Positions 18,576-27,319 are shown, numbered from the stretch's first letter. The stretch: 64,000 bases of DNA from Billgrantia aerodenitrificans (GCF_021404405.1 NZ_JABFTV010000005.1:124001-188000); one strand, 5' to 3'. Numbers and translations are program-made. Notes: generated from the sequence alone by a model not told the origin.

Positions 18576-19613
18576 GTGAATGAATGGCTGATGGATATCG
18601 GGCGCTTCATCGTACAGATGTCGGTACTCACGCTGCTGGTCGTCGTGGCGGTGGTGGTCATTGCCCGGATCAAGGGCGAGGGCCGCGAGCGCACACGGCT
18701 GAAAATCGAGGAGTTGAACGACCGGCTGGAGTATCGCCGGCGACGCCTGACCCTGGCCGCCACCGAGCCCAGTGCGCGCAAGCGCCTGGTCAAGGCCTTT
18801 CGGCGCGACGACAAGAGCCGTTCCCGCAGCCGCAAGTCGCCGTCCGAGCCGCGCCCCACGGTATGGGTGCTGGATTTCCGCGGTGACATCAAGGCCTCGG
18901 GCGTGGGGCGCTTCGCCGAGGAGATCTCCAGCGTGATCGCCGCGGCCGAAACGGGGGACGAGGTCGTCGTGCGTCTCGAGTCCGCCGGTGGCCTGGTGCA
19001 CTCCTACGGGCTCGCCGCCGCCCAGATGGATCGCCTGCGAGAGGCCGGGCTGAAGACTATCGTCTGCGTGGACAAGGTTGCTGCCAGCGGCGGCTACCTC
19101 ATGGCATGTGCCGCCGACCAGCTGCGCGCCGCACCGTTTGCCGTACTGGGCTCGATCGGCGTCGTCGCTCAGCTGCCCAACGTTCATCGCCTGCTGAAAC
19201 GCCACGACGTCGATGTCGAATTGCTCACGGCCGGTGAGTACAAGCGGACGCTGACCGTCTTCGGTGAGAACACCGAAGAGGGGCGTGAAAAGTTCCAGTC
19301 CGATCTCGACAACATTCATGCTCTGTTCAAGCGTCACGTGGCCGAGCGGCGCCCCGATCTCGATATCGAAGCGGTGGCAACGGGCGAGGTGTGGTACGGG
19401 CGGGACGCCCTGGACAAGGGGCTGATCGATGAGCTCGGTACCAGTGAGGCTTATCTGGTATCGCGTATGGAAGAGGCACGTATCATCGGCGTTCGTCTCG
19501 AGACCCGCCACCCGATGGGCGAACGGCTGGGAATGGCAACCAGCAAGGCCGTCGAGGGAGCCATCATGCGTGTGCTCGAGCGCCTCGACGCCAGCCGCTG
19601 GGAAAAACGCTGA
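18576..19613 (+). CDS. sohB: inner-membrane serine protease SohB
   Basis: 345 aa from a GTG at 18576 with GGAGGGA upstream. One N-terminal transmembrane helix (11-31), a basic linker, and an S49 peptidase domain whose catalytic Ser171 (AASGGYLMA) and Lys223 (AGEYKRTLTVF) are both present. SohB is a signal-peptide-peptidase relative with the active site on the periplasmic side; its natural substrates are poorly known. Length matches E. coli SohB (349 aa). Confidence 0.92.
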   Translation: MNEWLMDIGRFIVQMSVLTLLVVVAVVVIARIKGEGRERTRLKIEELNDRLEYRRRRLTLAATEPSARKRLVKAFRRDDKSRSRSRKSPSEPRPTVWVLDFRGDIKASGVGRFAEEISSVIAAAETGDEVVVRLESAGGLVHSYGLAAAQMDRLREAGLKTIVCVDKVAASGGYLMACAADQLRAAPFAVLGSIGVVAQLPNVHRLLKRHDVDVELLTAGEYKRTLTVFGENTEEGREKFQSDLDNIHALFKRHVAERRPDLDIEAVATGEVWYGRDALDKGLIDELGTSEAYLVSRMEEARIIGVRLETRHPMGERLGMATSKAVEGAIMRVLERLDASRWEKR

Positions 19614-19631
19614 GTGCGGCGTCGCAGCCGC

Positions 19632-19952
19632 TCACGCCTCCTGCAAACGCACCAGGGCGTCGATCATGCGACGCGCCTGTTCGCCCTGCAGCGAGTAGTA
19701 GATGGTCTGCGATGCCCGGCGCGTCGACACGAGTCCTTCACGACGCAGGATCGCCAAGTGCTGCGAGAGGGCGGATTGGCTCAGCGAAAGCCGCTGGTTG
19801 AGTTCGGTCACCGAAAGCTCGGCACCGTCCAGCAGACACAGGATACGTAAGCGATTGTCGTTGGCCAGTGCCTTCAGCAGGGCAGTAGCGTTGTCGATGG
19901 CCGGGTTGCCAGCTTGAAGAAGCCGGCTTGCAGCGCTGTGCGAGGTGCTCAT
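19632..19952 (-). CDS. ArsR/SmtB-family winged-helix repressor
   Basis: 106 aa, HTH_5 fold. LKALANDNRLRILCLLDG is followed by the recognition helix LSQSALSQHLAILRREGLV and the wing with IYYSL. The usual ELCVCDL-type metal site is absent (the position reads ELSVTEL), so direct arsenite sensing at alpha-3 is unlikely; a redox or persulfide sensor of the BigR/SqrR kind, or another signal, is possible. It converges with sohB and is divergent from prpE across a 375-bp gap, so it may act on prpE or on distant targets. Confidence 0.88.
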   Translation of the reverse strand: MSTSHSAASRLLQAGNPAIDNATALLKALANDNRLRILCLLDGAELSVTELNQRLSLSQSALSQHLAILRREGLVSTRRASQTIYYSLQGEQARRMIDALVRLQEA

Positions 19953-20327
19953 GATGTTCTCCCCATATTGCCCGAGCCACAGTGGCTTGACTCAGGGCTT
20001 GGCGGCTTCAGGCATCTACCTCGGTCCGGGACAAGACAGCGCAAACGACATGTCACAGCCGTTGCTGTTCGGCAGCGCCCAATCTTGGTCATGGCATTGC
20101 TGATTTAGTCATCATTGATAGTGACTTCCTCCCTGTCAAACGGAGAATCAACCAAAGTCGCTATTTCCTCCTTGCTGCTCCTCTCTTTTGCTTCTCATTG
20201 TCAACAACCCAGTGGCGCCTGACGACAATGTGCCGGCTTTTTTCTCGATATTAGCCGATGGTATGAAGGAAAAACCGAAGAAAATCTCTAAAGTGTCAAC
20301 AATCAAGTTCTCTTCGATGTCGGACAG
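19953..20327. other. 375-bp intergenic region between arsR-like gene and prpE
   Basis: No convincing gene. It is visibly richer in A and T than its surroundings, especially 20100-20320. A weak sigma-70-like pair for prpE is TTGCTG/TAGTGA near 20096-20125 with a 16-bp spacer. Such an AT-rich leader may bind nucleoid proteins or an activator. No hairpin with a T-tract was found. Confidence 0.4.
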
Positions 20328-22244
20328 ATGCCCATGCCAGCCTACAAGAACGAATACCAACGCTCGATCGAACAGCCGCAATCCTTCTGGGCCGACCAAG
20401 CGCGCCGGATCCCTTGGTTCACGTCGCCCAAGACCGTCCTCGATTACGACGAGCAAGGGCACGCTCGCTGGTACACGGACGGCGAACTCAACCTGTGCCA
20501 CGCCGCCCTGGATCATCATGTCGACCAGGGGCGAGGCGACCAGCCGGCCATCTATTGGGACTCGCCCGTCACCGGGGGGAAACGCACGCTGACCTACCGC
20601 GAGATGCGCGACGAGGTGGCACTGTTCGCCGGCGCGCTCAAGGGGCTCGGGGTGGAGAAGGGCGATCGCATCGTCATCTACATGCCGATGGTGCCGGAGG
20701 CGCTGGTGGCGATGTACGCCTGCGCGCGCTTGGGCGCCGTGCATTCGGTGGTATTCGGCGGTTTCGCCCCTCACGAGCTCGCCGTTCGCATCGACGACGC
20801 CAAGCCCAAGGTCGTGGTGGCGGCCTCCTGCGGCGTCGAAATCGACCGGGTCATTGCCTATCAGCCGAACATCGCTGCAGCGATCGAGCTGAGCGAGCAC
20901 AAGCCCGATGCTTGCATCTACCTGCAGCGTCAGCAGCAGTTGGCCGAACTCGGTCCGCGCGATCTCGATTGGGCCGAGCTGCTCGAGAACGCCGAGCCGG
21001 CCGACTGTGTGCCGGTGAAGGGGAGCGATCCTCTTTACGTTCTCTACACTTCCGGGACGACCGGCAAGCCCAAGGGCGTGGTACGCGACACGGCGGGATA
21101 CGCCGTAGCACTGCATTACTCGATGGAAACCATCTACGACGTGGCCCCGGGCGACGTGTTCTTCTCAGCCTCGGACGTGGGCTGGGTAGTGGGCCACTCC
21201 TATATCGTCTATGCCCCGCTGCTGCGTGGCTGCACCACCGTGGTCTACGAAGGAAAGCCCGTCAAGACGCCTGACGCCGGCGCCTTCTGGCGGCTGATCA
21301 GCCAGTATCGGGTCAAGAGCTTCTTCACTGCGCCGACGGCCTTCCGCGCCATCAAGAAAGAGGACCCTGACGGCATCCTGCTGCAGCAGTACGATATCTC
21401 CTGCCTCAAGGCGCTCTATCTGGCGGGTGAGCGCCTCGATCCGCCGACGTTCCACTGGCTGGACGACCTGCTCGACGTGCCGGTCATCGACCACTGGTGG
21501 CAGACCGAGACCGGCTGGCCGATAGCAGCCAATCTGCAGGGGCTCGAACCGATGCCGACCAAGGCCGGCAGCGCCACTGTGCCGGTGCCCGGCTTCAACG
21601 TGCAAATCCTCAACCGGGAAGGGGAGCAGGCCGCGCCGATGGAACAGGGCAGCGTGGTCATCAAGCAGCCCATGCCGCCGGGCTGTCTGGTCGGCGTATG
21701 GGGCGATCCTCAGCGGTTCCACAGTGCCTACATGGCCGCCTTTCCCGGCTATTACCTGACCGGCGACGGCGGCTACTTCGACGAACAGGGTTATCTCTTC
21801 ATCATGGGGCGCACCGACGACGTCATCAACGTGGCCGGACACAGGCTCTCCACCGGCGAGATGGAAGAGGTGGTCGGCGCCCACCGGGCCGTGGCCGAAT
21901 GCGCAGTGATCGGCATTCACGATGCCCTGAAGGGGCAGATACCGGTCGGCCTGGTCATCCCCAAGGACGGTTTCGATGGCGACGAGGTCACCCTGGAAAA
22001 CGAGCTGATCGCGCTGGTGCGGGAGAAGATCGGCCCGATCGCCTGCTTCAAGCAGGTGCTGGTGGTCAACCGCCTGCCCAAGACCCGCTCGGGCAAGATC
22101 CTGCGCAAACTGCTGCGCAACATCGCCGACGGCAAGGAGTACGGCGTTCCCTCGACCATCGACGACCCGGCAAGCCTGCAGGACGTGCACGAAGCCATGA
22201 AGGCGCGTGACGTGGGTTCGGCGCACGAGGCACGCCAGGTCTGA
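20328..22244 (+). CDS. prpE: propionyl-CoA synthetase (acyl-CoA synthetase PrpE)
   Basis: 638 aa AMP-forming acyl-CoA synthetase. The P-loop-like motif is YTSGTTGKPKG, then WWQTETGWPI, the hinge region YLTGDGGYFDEQGYLFIMGRTDD in form, and the C-terminal catalytic Lys590 in RSGKILRK. The N-terminus (YQRSIEQPQSFWADQA) is the PrpE form rather than Acs. It activates propionate, and possibly acetate, to the CoA thioester via an acyl-AMP. Lys590 is the residue that Pat-family acetyltransferases modify; such a protein is encoded at 44339. No prpBCD genes are nearby. The start may be the ATG at 20328 or 20334. Confidence 0.9.
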   Translation: MPMPAYKNEYQRSIEQPQSFWADQARRIPWFTSPKTVLDYDEQGHARWYTDGELNLCHAALDHHVDQGRGDQPAIYWDSPVTGGKRTLTYREMRDEVALFAGALKGLGVEKGDRIVIYMPMVPEALVAMYACARLGAVHSVVFGGFAPHELAVRIDDAKPKVVVAASCGVEIDRVIAYQPNIAAAIELSEHKPDACIYLQRQQQLAELGPRDLDWAELLENAEPADCVPVKGSDPLYVLYTSGTTGKPKGVVRDTAGYAVALHYSMETIYDVAPGDVFFSASDVGWVVGHSYIVYAPLLRGCTTVVYEGKPVKTPDAGAFWRLISQYRVKSFFTAPTAFRAIKKEDPDGILLQQYDISCLKALYLAGERLDPPTFHWLDDLLDVPVIDHWWQTETGWPIAANLQGLEPMPTKAGSATVPVPGFNVQILNREGEQAAPMEQGSVVIKQPMPPGCLVGVWGDPQRFHSAYMAAFPGYYLTGDGGYFDEQGYLFIMGRTDDVINVAGHRLSTGEMEEVVGAHRAVAECAVIGIHDALKGQIPVGLVIPKDGFDGDEVTLENELIALVREKIGPIACFKQVLVVNRLPKTRSGKILRKLLRNIADGKEYGVPSTIDDPASLQDVHEAMKARDVGSAHEARQV

Positions 22245-22249
22245 TCCTC

Positions 22250-22283
22250 GAGCGCTGAGCCGCCACCCGGCGGCTCAGCGCTC
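22250..22283 (+). terminator. strong hairpin after prpE
   Basis: 15-bp perfect stem GAGCGCTGAGCCGCC/GGCGGCTCAGCGCTC with an ACCC loop, starting 5 bp after the prpE stop. The downstream tail is C/T-rich but lacks a run of T, so termination may be partial or the hairpin may protect the 3' end. Confidence 0.7.
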
Positions 22284-22320
22284 CATCCTCGCTTCGTCTT
22301 CTCCTGTCTGCGGACGGGCA

Positions 22321-22349
22321 TTGGCCAGTGCCAGCGGGCCACGTATAAT
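22321..22349 (+). promoter_or_regulatory. sigma-70 promoter of yhhQ
   Basis: -35 TTGGCC (22321-22326), 17-bp spacer, perfect -10 TATAAT (22344-22349). Transcription should begin near 22356, giving a leader of about 98 nt before the yhhQ ATG. Confidence 0.75.
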
Positions 22350-22387
22350 CCCTGCCTCATTCCGGCACCCGACGATACGGGCGCCGG

Positions 22388-22446
22388 CGAGGGTTCCCTC
22401 ACCCCTCGTCATCGACTTGGCCGCCGTGGCGGCCGTCAAAAAAGGA
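22388..22446 (+). promoter_or_regulatory. candidate preQ1-I-like riboswitch in the yhhQ leader
   Basis: Hairpin CGAGGG/CCCTCG (22388-22393, 22403-22408) encloses the loop TTCCCTCAC, giving the GGTTC...ACCC pattern of preQ1-I aptamers. A second hairpin, GGCCGCC/GGCGGCC (22419-22434), is followed by CAAAAAAGGA, an A-rich strand running into the ribosome site at 22438-22446. Loop CCT could pair with AGG of that site, forming the pseudoknot that hides the ribosome site when ligand is bound. YhhQ imports queuosine precursors, the right kind of target. The inserted hairpin between P1 and the A-rich strand departs from the simplest consensus. Proposed, not proven. Confidence 0.45.
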
Positions 22447-22453
22447 TTCACTC

Positions 22454-23125
22454 ATGTTCGTCTTGTCCGAAGCGCAGCAGCGACGCTGCCTACTGCTGCT
22501 GGTGTCGTTTCACATCCTGGTCATTGCCGCCAGCAATTATCTCGTCCAGCTGCCGTTCACGCTGTTCGGTTTCCATACCACCTGGGGGGCGTTCAGCTTT
22601 CCTTTCATCTTTCTCGCCACCGACCTCACCGTGAGGCTGTTCGGCAAGGAGCCGGCCCGCGCCATCATCATGCGCGTGATGCTGCCTGCGCTGCTGATCT
22701 CCTACGTCGTCTCGGTCGTCTTCCCCCGTGGCAGCTTCGCCGGCCTGGAAGCGCTGGGCGAGTGGAACCTCTTCGTGGCGCGCATCGCCTTGGCAAGCTT
22801 TGCCGCCTACGTGCTCGGCCAACTGCTCGATGTACAGGTCTTCGATCGCTTGCGCAGCCTGCGAGCCTGGTGGGTCGCCCCGGCCGTTTCCACCGTGCTG
22901 GGCAATCTCGCCGATACCGCCGCGTTCTTTGCCATGGCCTTCTATCGCAGCCCTGATCCCTTCATGGCAGCCAACTGGGTCGAGATCGCCACCGTGGACT
23001 ATGTCATCAAGCTGGGCATCAGCCTGTTGTTCTTCCTGCCGCTCTATGGCGTGTTGCTGAGCTCGCTGAGCCGCAGGCTGGTGCAAATCACCGGGCAGCA
23101 GGATCTGGCACCGCAGCGGCTCTGA
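22454..23125 (+). CDS. yhhQ: queuosine precursor transporter YhhQ
   Basis: 223 aa, VUT/ECF-type membrane protein with about six helices. The family signature is visible in the helix FPFIFLATDLTVRLFGKEPAR and in the segment around STVLGNLADTAAFFAMAF. It takes up preQ0/preQ1 for queuosine modification of tRNA. Length matches E. coli YhhQ (221 aa). The start codon lies 7 bp after AAAAAAGGA. Its own promoter and a structured leader precede it. Confidence 0.9.
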   Translation: MFVLSEAQQRRCLLLLVSFHILVIAASNYLVQLPFTLFGFHTTWGAFSFPFIFLATDLTVRLFGKEPARAIIMRVMLPALLISYVVSVVFPRGSFAGLEALGEWNLFVARIALASFAAYVLGQLLDVQVFDRLRSLRAWWVAPAVSTVLGNLADTAAFFAMAFYRSPDPFMAANWVEIATVDYVIKLGISLLFFLPLYGVLLSSLSRRLVQITGQQDLAPQRL

Positions 23126-23178
23126 ACGATGCTCAGACCAAAATGCCCGGGCCCACACGCTCATGTAAGGGAGGAAGG

Positions 23179-23961
23179 ATGACCGTCGAACTCAATTTCC
23201 AGGATAGCGGTGGAGAGGGTACCCCGCTCATCGTCGTCCACGGCCTGCTGGGCAGCGCCGACAACTGGCGCTCCCACGTCAAGCAGTGGCAGGAGCAGCG
23301 CCGGGTAATCGCGGTCGACCTGCGCAATCACGGTCGCTCGCCCCACGCCGATGGCATGAGCTATGGCGAAATGGCCGAGGATCTGCTGGCCCTGATGGAT
23401 CGCCTGGGAATCGACCGGGCACATCTGCTGGGGCATTCCATGGGTGGCAAGGTGGTCATCAGTCTGGCCCGCATGACGCCACAGCGAGTGGCGTCGCTGA
23501 TCGTGGCCGACATCGCACCGCAGAAGTACGGCCATGGCCACGACGCGGTCTTTGCCGGCCTGCGCAATCTGCAGCGCGGCAGGCCGGAAAACCGACGCGA
23601 GGCGGATGCACTACTGGCCGAACATGTCGAAGAACGTGGCACGCGCCTGTTTCTCGCCACCAACCTGGAGCGCGATGCCGAGGGCATGCTGGCATTGCGC
23701 GTGGGGCTCGACCAGATCGAGACAGGCTACGAAGAGATCATGCAGGCGCCTGCCGGTGAGGGCGCTTTCGATGGGCCGGTGCTGGTGCTGCGTGGTGGCC
23801 GTTCGCACTATGTCCCGGATTCGGCGCTGCCGGCGCTGCGTGAGGTATTGCCGACGGCCGAAGTGGTGACCCTGCAGGACGCCGGCCACTGGTTGCATGC
23901 CGAGCAGCCCGAAGCCTTTCAGGCCAAGGTCAACGCTTTTCTCTCAGCCTTGTCAGCCTGA
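23179..23961 (+). CDS. alpha/beta-hydrolase, YbfF-like esterase
   Basis: 260 aa from the ATG at 23179, directly after GGGAGGAAGG. HGLLGSADNW (oxyanion region), nucleophile elbow GHSMGG with Ser87, and catalytic His237 (DAGHWLH) are all present. DLRNHGRSPH is the YbfF/ABHD11 motif. It hydrolyses short-chain acyl esters, possibly acyl-CoA; physiological substrate unknown. It lies 53 bp after yhhQ, likely the same transcript. Confidence 0.85.
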   Translation: MTVELNFQDSGGEGTPLIVVHGLLGSADNWRSHVKQWQEQRRVIAVDLRNHGRSPHADGMSYGEMAEDLLALMDRLGIDRAHLLGHSMGGKVVISLARMTPQRVASLIVADIAPQKYGHGHDAVFAGLRNLQRGRPENRREADALLAEHVEERGTRLFLATNLERDAEGMLALRVGLDQIETGYEEIMQAPAGEGAFDGPVLVLRGGRSHYVPDSALPALREVLPTAEVVTLQDAGHWLHAEQPEAFQAKVNAFLSALSA

Positions 23962-23980
23962 TTTCCACCATGCGCATCGG

Positions 23981-25270
23981 CTAGGGAGTGGCCGTACCCA
24001 GGTCTATCGCGAGCCGCTCCAGGGGTGTTGGCACCTCGATGATGCCGGCCTCCAGCAGGTACTGCTCGAGGCGCAGATAGCGCCCCTTGTCCACGGCCGC
24101 CGGTTGCAGAGAGAAGCGCGGGGCGATGCCGGCCCAGGCTTCCCGATTGATCGGGTCGGCCAGGGCGGGTTCGGCCTTTTCCAGTAACTCCCACGCCTCC
24201 CGGGGATGGTTGACGATCCACAGCGCCGCTTCCTCCAGTGCCGAGACGAAGCGGCGCAGTGCATCGCGCTTGCCATTGAGCTGATCGCGGTTGGCCATCA
24301 GGATCAAGCCATCATGCAGTGGCAGGCCGAACTCCTCGATCGGCAGGGTGTGGGTAAATATGCCTTCGTCGGCCAGTTGGCGCGGCAGCAGATAGCGATG
24401 ATGCATCATCATGCCGTCGACGTCCTGGGCGCGCATGGCATCGAGCATCGCGTAGTTGGTGTCCTTCAACTCCACCAGATCCAATCCGTTGACCGTTCCC
24501 AGCAGTTCGCTCAGCACGCTCTGCAGCATGGCATCGCGACCATCGGCATCGGTATAGCCGATGCGCATGCCTTCCACGGCCAAGTCCTGTTTCTCCGAAT
24601 CGGCATTGGCACGCAGCATCAGCCCCGAGACGGGGGCCGCTATCAGGGTGGCGATACGCACCAGCGGCATGCCGCTATCGACCAGCAGATGCAGTTGGGT
24701 CTGGCGCCCCAACGCAAGGTCGGTTCGTCCTGCAGCCAACAGCTTGGCGGGTACGTTGGGATCGGCCGGCACCACCAGCGCCACGTCCAGTCCGCGACGC
24801 AGGAACATACCTTTTTCACGTGCTATCAGCAGGGTGGCGTGCTGGGGATTGAGGTACCAGTCCAGCGTCACGCTCAGTTGGGTGGTGGGTGGCGGTACAA
24901 TCGGATCGGCCGGGGCAGTGACCACCGTTGGCACGTCCGGCGCGGGCTCGCTCGAGCTTTCCTCGTGCTCGTCGAGCGCGCCCGGTGCCTCTGGCAGAAG
25001 GTGCCCGATGACCCCGATCCCCTCGACGACGGGGGGCGCCTCGACCAGCGGCACGGCGCCATCCGGCGCCATGGCCTCGCTGATGACCAGGGTGGGAAAT
25101 ACCGTGACCTCAGTGTCGAGTTCGAGTTCGACTTCCAGCGGCGGCGCGGGCAGGGGCTCCGCCTCTTCCGCAGCCGGCTCGGCCTGCAGCAACAGCGGCA
25201 CCAACAGCAGGGCTGTCGTCAACGCCACTGCCAGGATGCGAATCATGGTGCTGCGATCAGGCTTGGCCAT
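23981..25270 (-). CDS. orphan periplasmic ABC substrate-binding protein (NMT1/ThiY-like) with a long acidic linker
   Basis: 429 aa from the ATG at 25270 (GGAG upstream; an ATG at 25285 is also in frame). A signal peptide (about 1-33) is followed by about 90 residues rich in Pro, Glu, Ala and Val, and then an NMT1/THI5-type binding domain starting TLDWYLNPQHATLLIAREKGMFL in form. The fold binds pyrimidine (HMP-like), sulfonate or similar small ligands. No permease or ATPase gene is adjacent, so it must use a transporter encoded elsewhere or serve another role. The linker is unusual for the family. It converges with the esterase gene. Confidence 0.78.
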   Translation of the reverse strand: MAKPDRSTMIRILAVALTTALLLVPLLLQAEPAAEEAEPLPAPPLEVELELDTEVTVFPTLVISEAMAPDGAVPLVEAPPVVEGIGVIGHLLPEAPGALDEHEESSSEPAPDVPTVVTAPADPIVPPPTTQLSVTLDWYLNPQHATLLIAREKGMFLRRGLDVALVVPADPNVPAKLLAAGRTDLALGRQTQLHLLVDSGMPLVRIATLIAAPVSGLMLRANADSEKQDLAVEGMRIGYTDADGRDAMLQSVLSELLGTVNGLDLVELKDTNYAMLDAMRAQDVDGMMMHHRYLLPRQLADEGIFTHTLPIEEFGLPLHDGLILMANRDQLNGKRDALRRFVSALEEAALWIVNHPREAWELLEKAEPALADPINREAWAGIAPRFSLQPAAVDKGRYLRLEQYLLEAGIIEVPTPLERLAIDLGTATP

Positions 25271-25404
25271 GGCGCTCCAAAGCATGTGTAATCTTCAGTA
25301 AGCGACCAGTTTATCGTTGTCATGACAGGCATGGCTAGCTGAGACCGCCCTGCGAGAGTATGGGCGGCATGGCATAATGGAGCCATTCCGGCTCGAGGTC
25401 ATGC

Positions 25405-27111
25405 ATGGACACCATCAATACGCTGTTTCTGTTATCCGGCTTTCTCATCGCTTTGAGCGTCGTGGCCAGCCGTATCTCTTCGATGGTGGGCTTGCCGCTG
25501 CTGCTGATCTTCCTCGGGCTGGGTATGCTGGCTGGCGAAGACGGTATTCTGGGAATTCAGTTCGACGATTATTCATTGGCTTTCCTGATCGGTCACCTCG
25601 CGCTGGCCATGATCCTTCTCGATGGCGGGCTGCGCACCCGCCTCAAGACGTTCCGGGTCGGTTTTCGACCGGCGCTCTCCCTCGCCACGCTCGGCGTTTT
25701 CGTTACCAGCGCCATCGTCGGCCTGTTCGCCATGTGGATCTTCGACCTGACGCTCGTCCAGGGCCTACTGGTCGGCGCCATCGTCGGTTCCACCGATGCC
25801 GCGGCGGTTTTCTCGATGCTCAGCGGTCGCGGCGTGCATCTCAATGAGCGCGTCAGCGCAACGCTCGAGATCGAGTCCGGCACCAACGATCCCATGGCCA
25901 TCTTCCTGACCGTGCTGCTCGTCGAACTACTGGTAGGCGACATCCGCGGGCTGGGTTCGACGGCAACGTTCATGGCGCTGCAGTTCGGCCTGGCCCTGGT
26001 GATCGGGGTGGGCGGCGGCTGGCTGAGCGCCAAACTGCTGCGCTGGCTGGATCTCGCCCCAGGGCTCTACTCACTGCTGGCACTGGGGCTTGGGTTCTGC
26101 GTTTTCGGTGCCACCAGCTTCCTCGGCGGCAGCGGCTTCCTGGCGATCTATCTCACCGGGTTGATGATCGGCAACCAGCCGGGGCGCCATCTCAACTTCA
26201 TTCTGCCCGTGCATGATGGCCTGGCCTGGTTGAGCCAGATCGGGCTGTTCCTGATCCTGGGTCTGTTGGTCAGCCCATCGGGGCTGCTCGAGTTCGCCTT
26301 GCCGGCTGCCCTGGTGGCGCTGGTGCTGATCTTCATCGCCCGCCCGCTGGCGGTACTGGTGACGGTCAAGCCGTTCTTTCGCTTCCGCTGGCGGGAAATC
26401 GGCTTCATCTCCTGGGTCGGCCTGAGAGGAGCGGTCCCCATCGTATTGGCCATTTTCCCGGTGATCGGCGGGGTGGAGAATTCCGCGCTCTATTTCAACG
26501 TCGCCTTTGCCGTGGTTCTGCTCTCGCTGCTGATTCAGGGCGGCACGCTACCCCTGATGGCACGCTGGACCAAGGTGGAGGTGCCCGTTGGCGTGACCCC
26601 CAACAATCGCGGCCCGCTCGGCATCCTGCCGGAAAACGATTACGAGATGTTCGTCTACAAGGTGGACAATCAGGATCTCGACGACGTCCCCATTCGCCTG
26701 TTGCGCTTTCCCTCGGGCGCGGTGATTTCCGCACTGTTTCGCCAACACGCCATGCTGCACCCCAAGGGCAGCACGCGCCTGAAGCTTGGCGACGTGATTT
26801 GCGTCATCGGGCGCAGCGAGGATCTGCCGGCGCTCAACCGGCTGTTCAGCGGCGATGCCAAGTTGAAGCGGGAGCGTGCCTTCTTCGGCACTTTCACCTT
26901 CGATGGCGATGCCTTGATGCGGGATATCGCCAGCGTTTACGGCCTGACCCTGAGCCCCGGAGAGAGTGAGATGACCTTGGCCGAGTTCGTGTCCTTGCGG
27001 GTAGGTGGCCATCCCGTCGTGGGTGACGACGTCGACTGGCACGGCATTCACTGGGTGGTCAGCGAGATGGACGGCAATCGGGTAACCCGGGTCGGCTTGC
27101 GCCTCTATTGA
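25405..27111 (+). CDS. nhaP2: K+/H+ (Na+/H+) antiporter of the NhaP2 (CvrA) type
   Basis: 568 aa. About 12-13 transmembrane helices of the CPA1 exchanger fold (to ~400), with the conserved SGRGVHLNERVSATLEIESGTNDPMA region bearing the ion-binding acidic residues (ESGTNDP). A cytoplasmic TrkA_C (RCK_C) domain follows (about 420-490), then a CorC_HlyC-like tail (about 495-568). This layout is NhaP2: potassium/proton exchange with nucleotide or ion control. It starts at the second ATG of ATGCATGG. A role in osmotic and pH adaptation fits a halophile. Confidence 0.9.
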   Translation: MDTINTLFLLSGFLIALSVVASRISSMVGLPLLLIFLGLGMLAGEDGILGIQFDDYSLAFLIGHLALAMILLDGGLRTRLKTFRVGFRPALSLATLGVFVTSAIVGLFAMWIFDLTLVQGLLVGAIVGSTDAAAVFSMLSGRGVHLNERVSATLEIESGTNDPMAIFLTVLLVELLVGDIRGLGSTATFMALQFGLALVIGVGGGWLSAKLLRWLDLAPGLYSLLALGLGFCVFGATSFLGGSGFLAIYLTGLMIGNQPGRHLNFILPVHDGLAWLSQIGLFLILGLLVSPSGLLEFALPAALVALVLIFIARPLAVLVTVKPFFRFRWREIGFISWVGLRGAVPIVLAIFPVIGGVENSALYFNVAFAVVLLSLLIQGGTLPLMARWTKVEVPVGVTPNNRGPLGILPENDYEMFVYKVDNQDLDDVPIRLLRFPSGAVISALFRQHAMLHPKGSTRLKLGDVICVIGRSEDLPALNRLFSGDAKLKRERAFFGTFTFDGDALMRDIASVYGLTLSPGESEMTLAEFVSLRVGGHPVVGDDVDWHGIHWVVSEMDGNRVTRVGLRLY

Positions 27112-27134
27112 GGCTCAGGCGACACCCGCTTCGC

Positions 27135-27163
27135 TTGCAGCACTGGAAGGCGGCTTCTATCTT
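27135..27163 (+). promoter_or_regulatory. promoter of the 28-codon gene
   Basis: -35 TTGCAG (27135-27140), 17-bp spacer, -10 TATCTT (27158-27163). Transcription should start near 27170, about 30 nt before the ATG. Confidence 0.6.
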
Positions 27164-27200
27164 CTCGTAACCACAATCGGCATCGACAAGGAGACGTCAC

Positions 27201-27287
27201 ATGCTCAAATTTCTGGCAAGTACCGCCGGGATCATCTTTCTCATTGGCCTGCTGGTGGTCATCGGCCTGCTAATGCTCATCTTCTGA
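27201..27287 (+). CDS. 28-aa single-helix membrane peptide
   Basis: ATG at 27201 with an ideal AAGGAGA ribosome site at 27188-27194; stop TGA at 27285-27287. The peptide begins MLKFLAST and continues as one hydrophobic helix of Ile, Leu, Val, Phe and Gly to the C-terminus, with a single Lys near the N-terminus. Promoter, ribosome site and a Rho-independent terminator frame it as a transcription unit of about 175 nt. It sits between two cation/proton antiporter genes, which suggests but does not prove a role as a small transporter subunit or modulator (compare KdpF-type peptides). No family recognised. Confidence 0.72.
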   Translation: MLKFLASTAGIIFLIGLLVVIGLLMLIF

Positions 27288-27319
27288 CACTCATTTCTCT
27301 ATGAAAGCGACAGATACGA

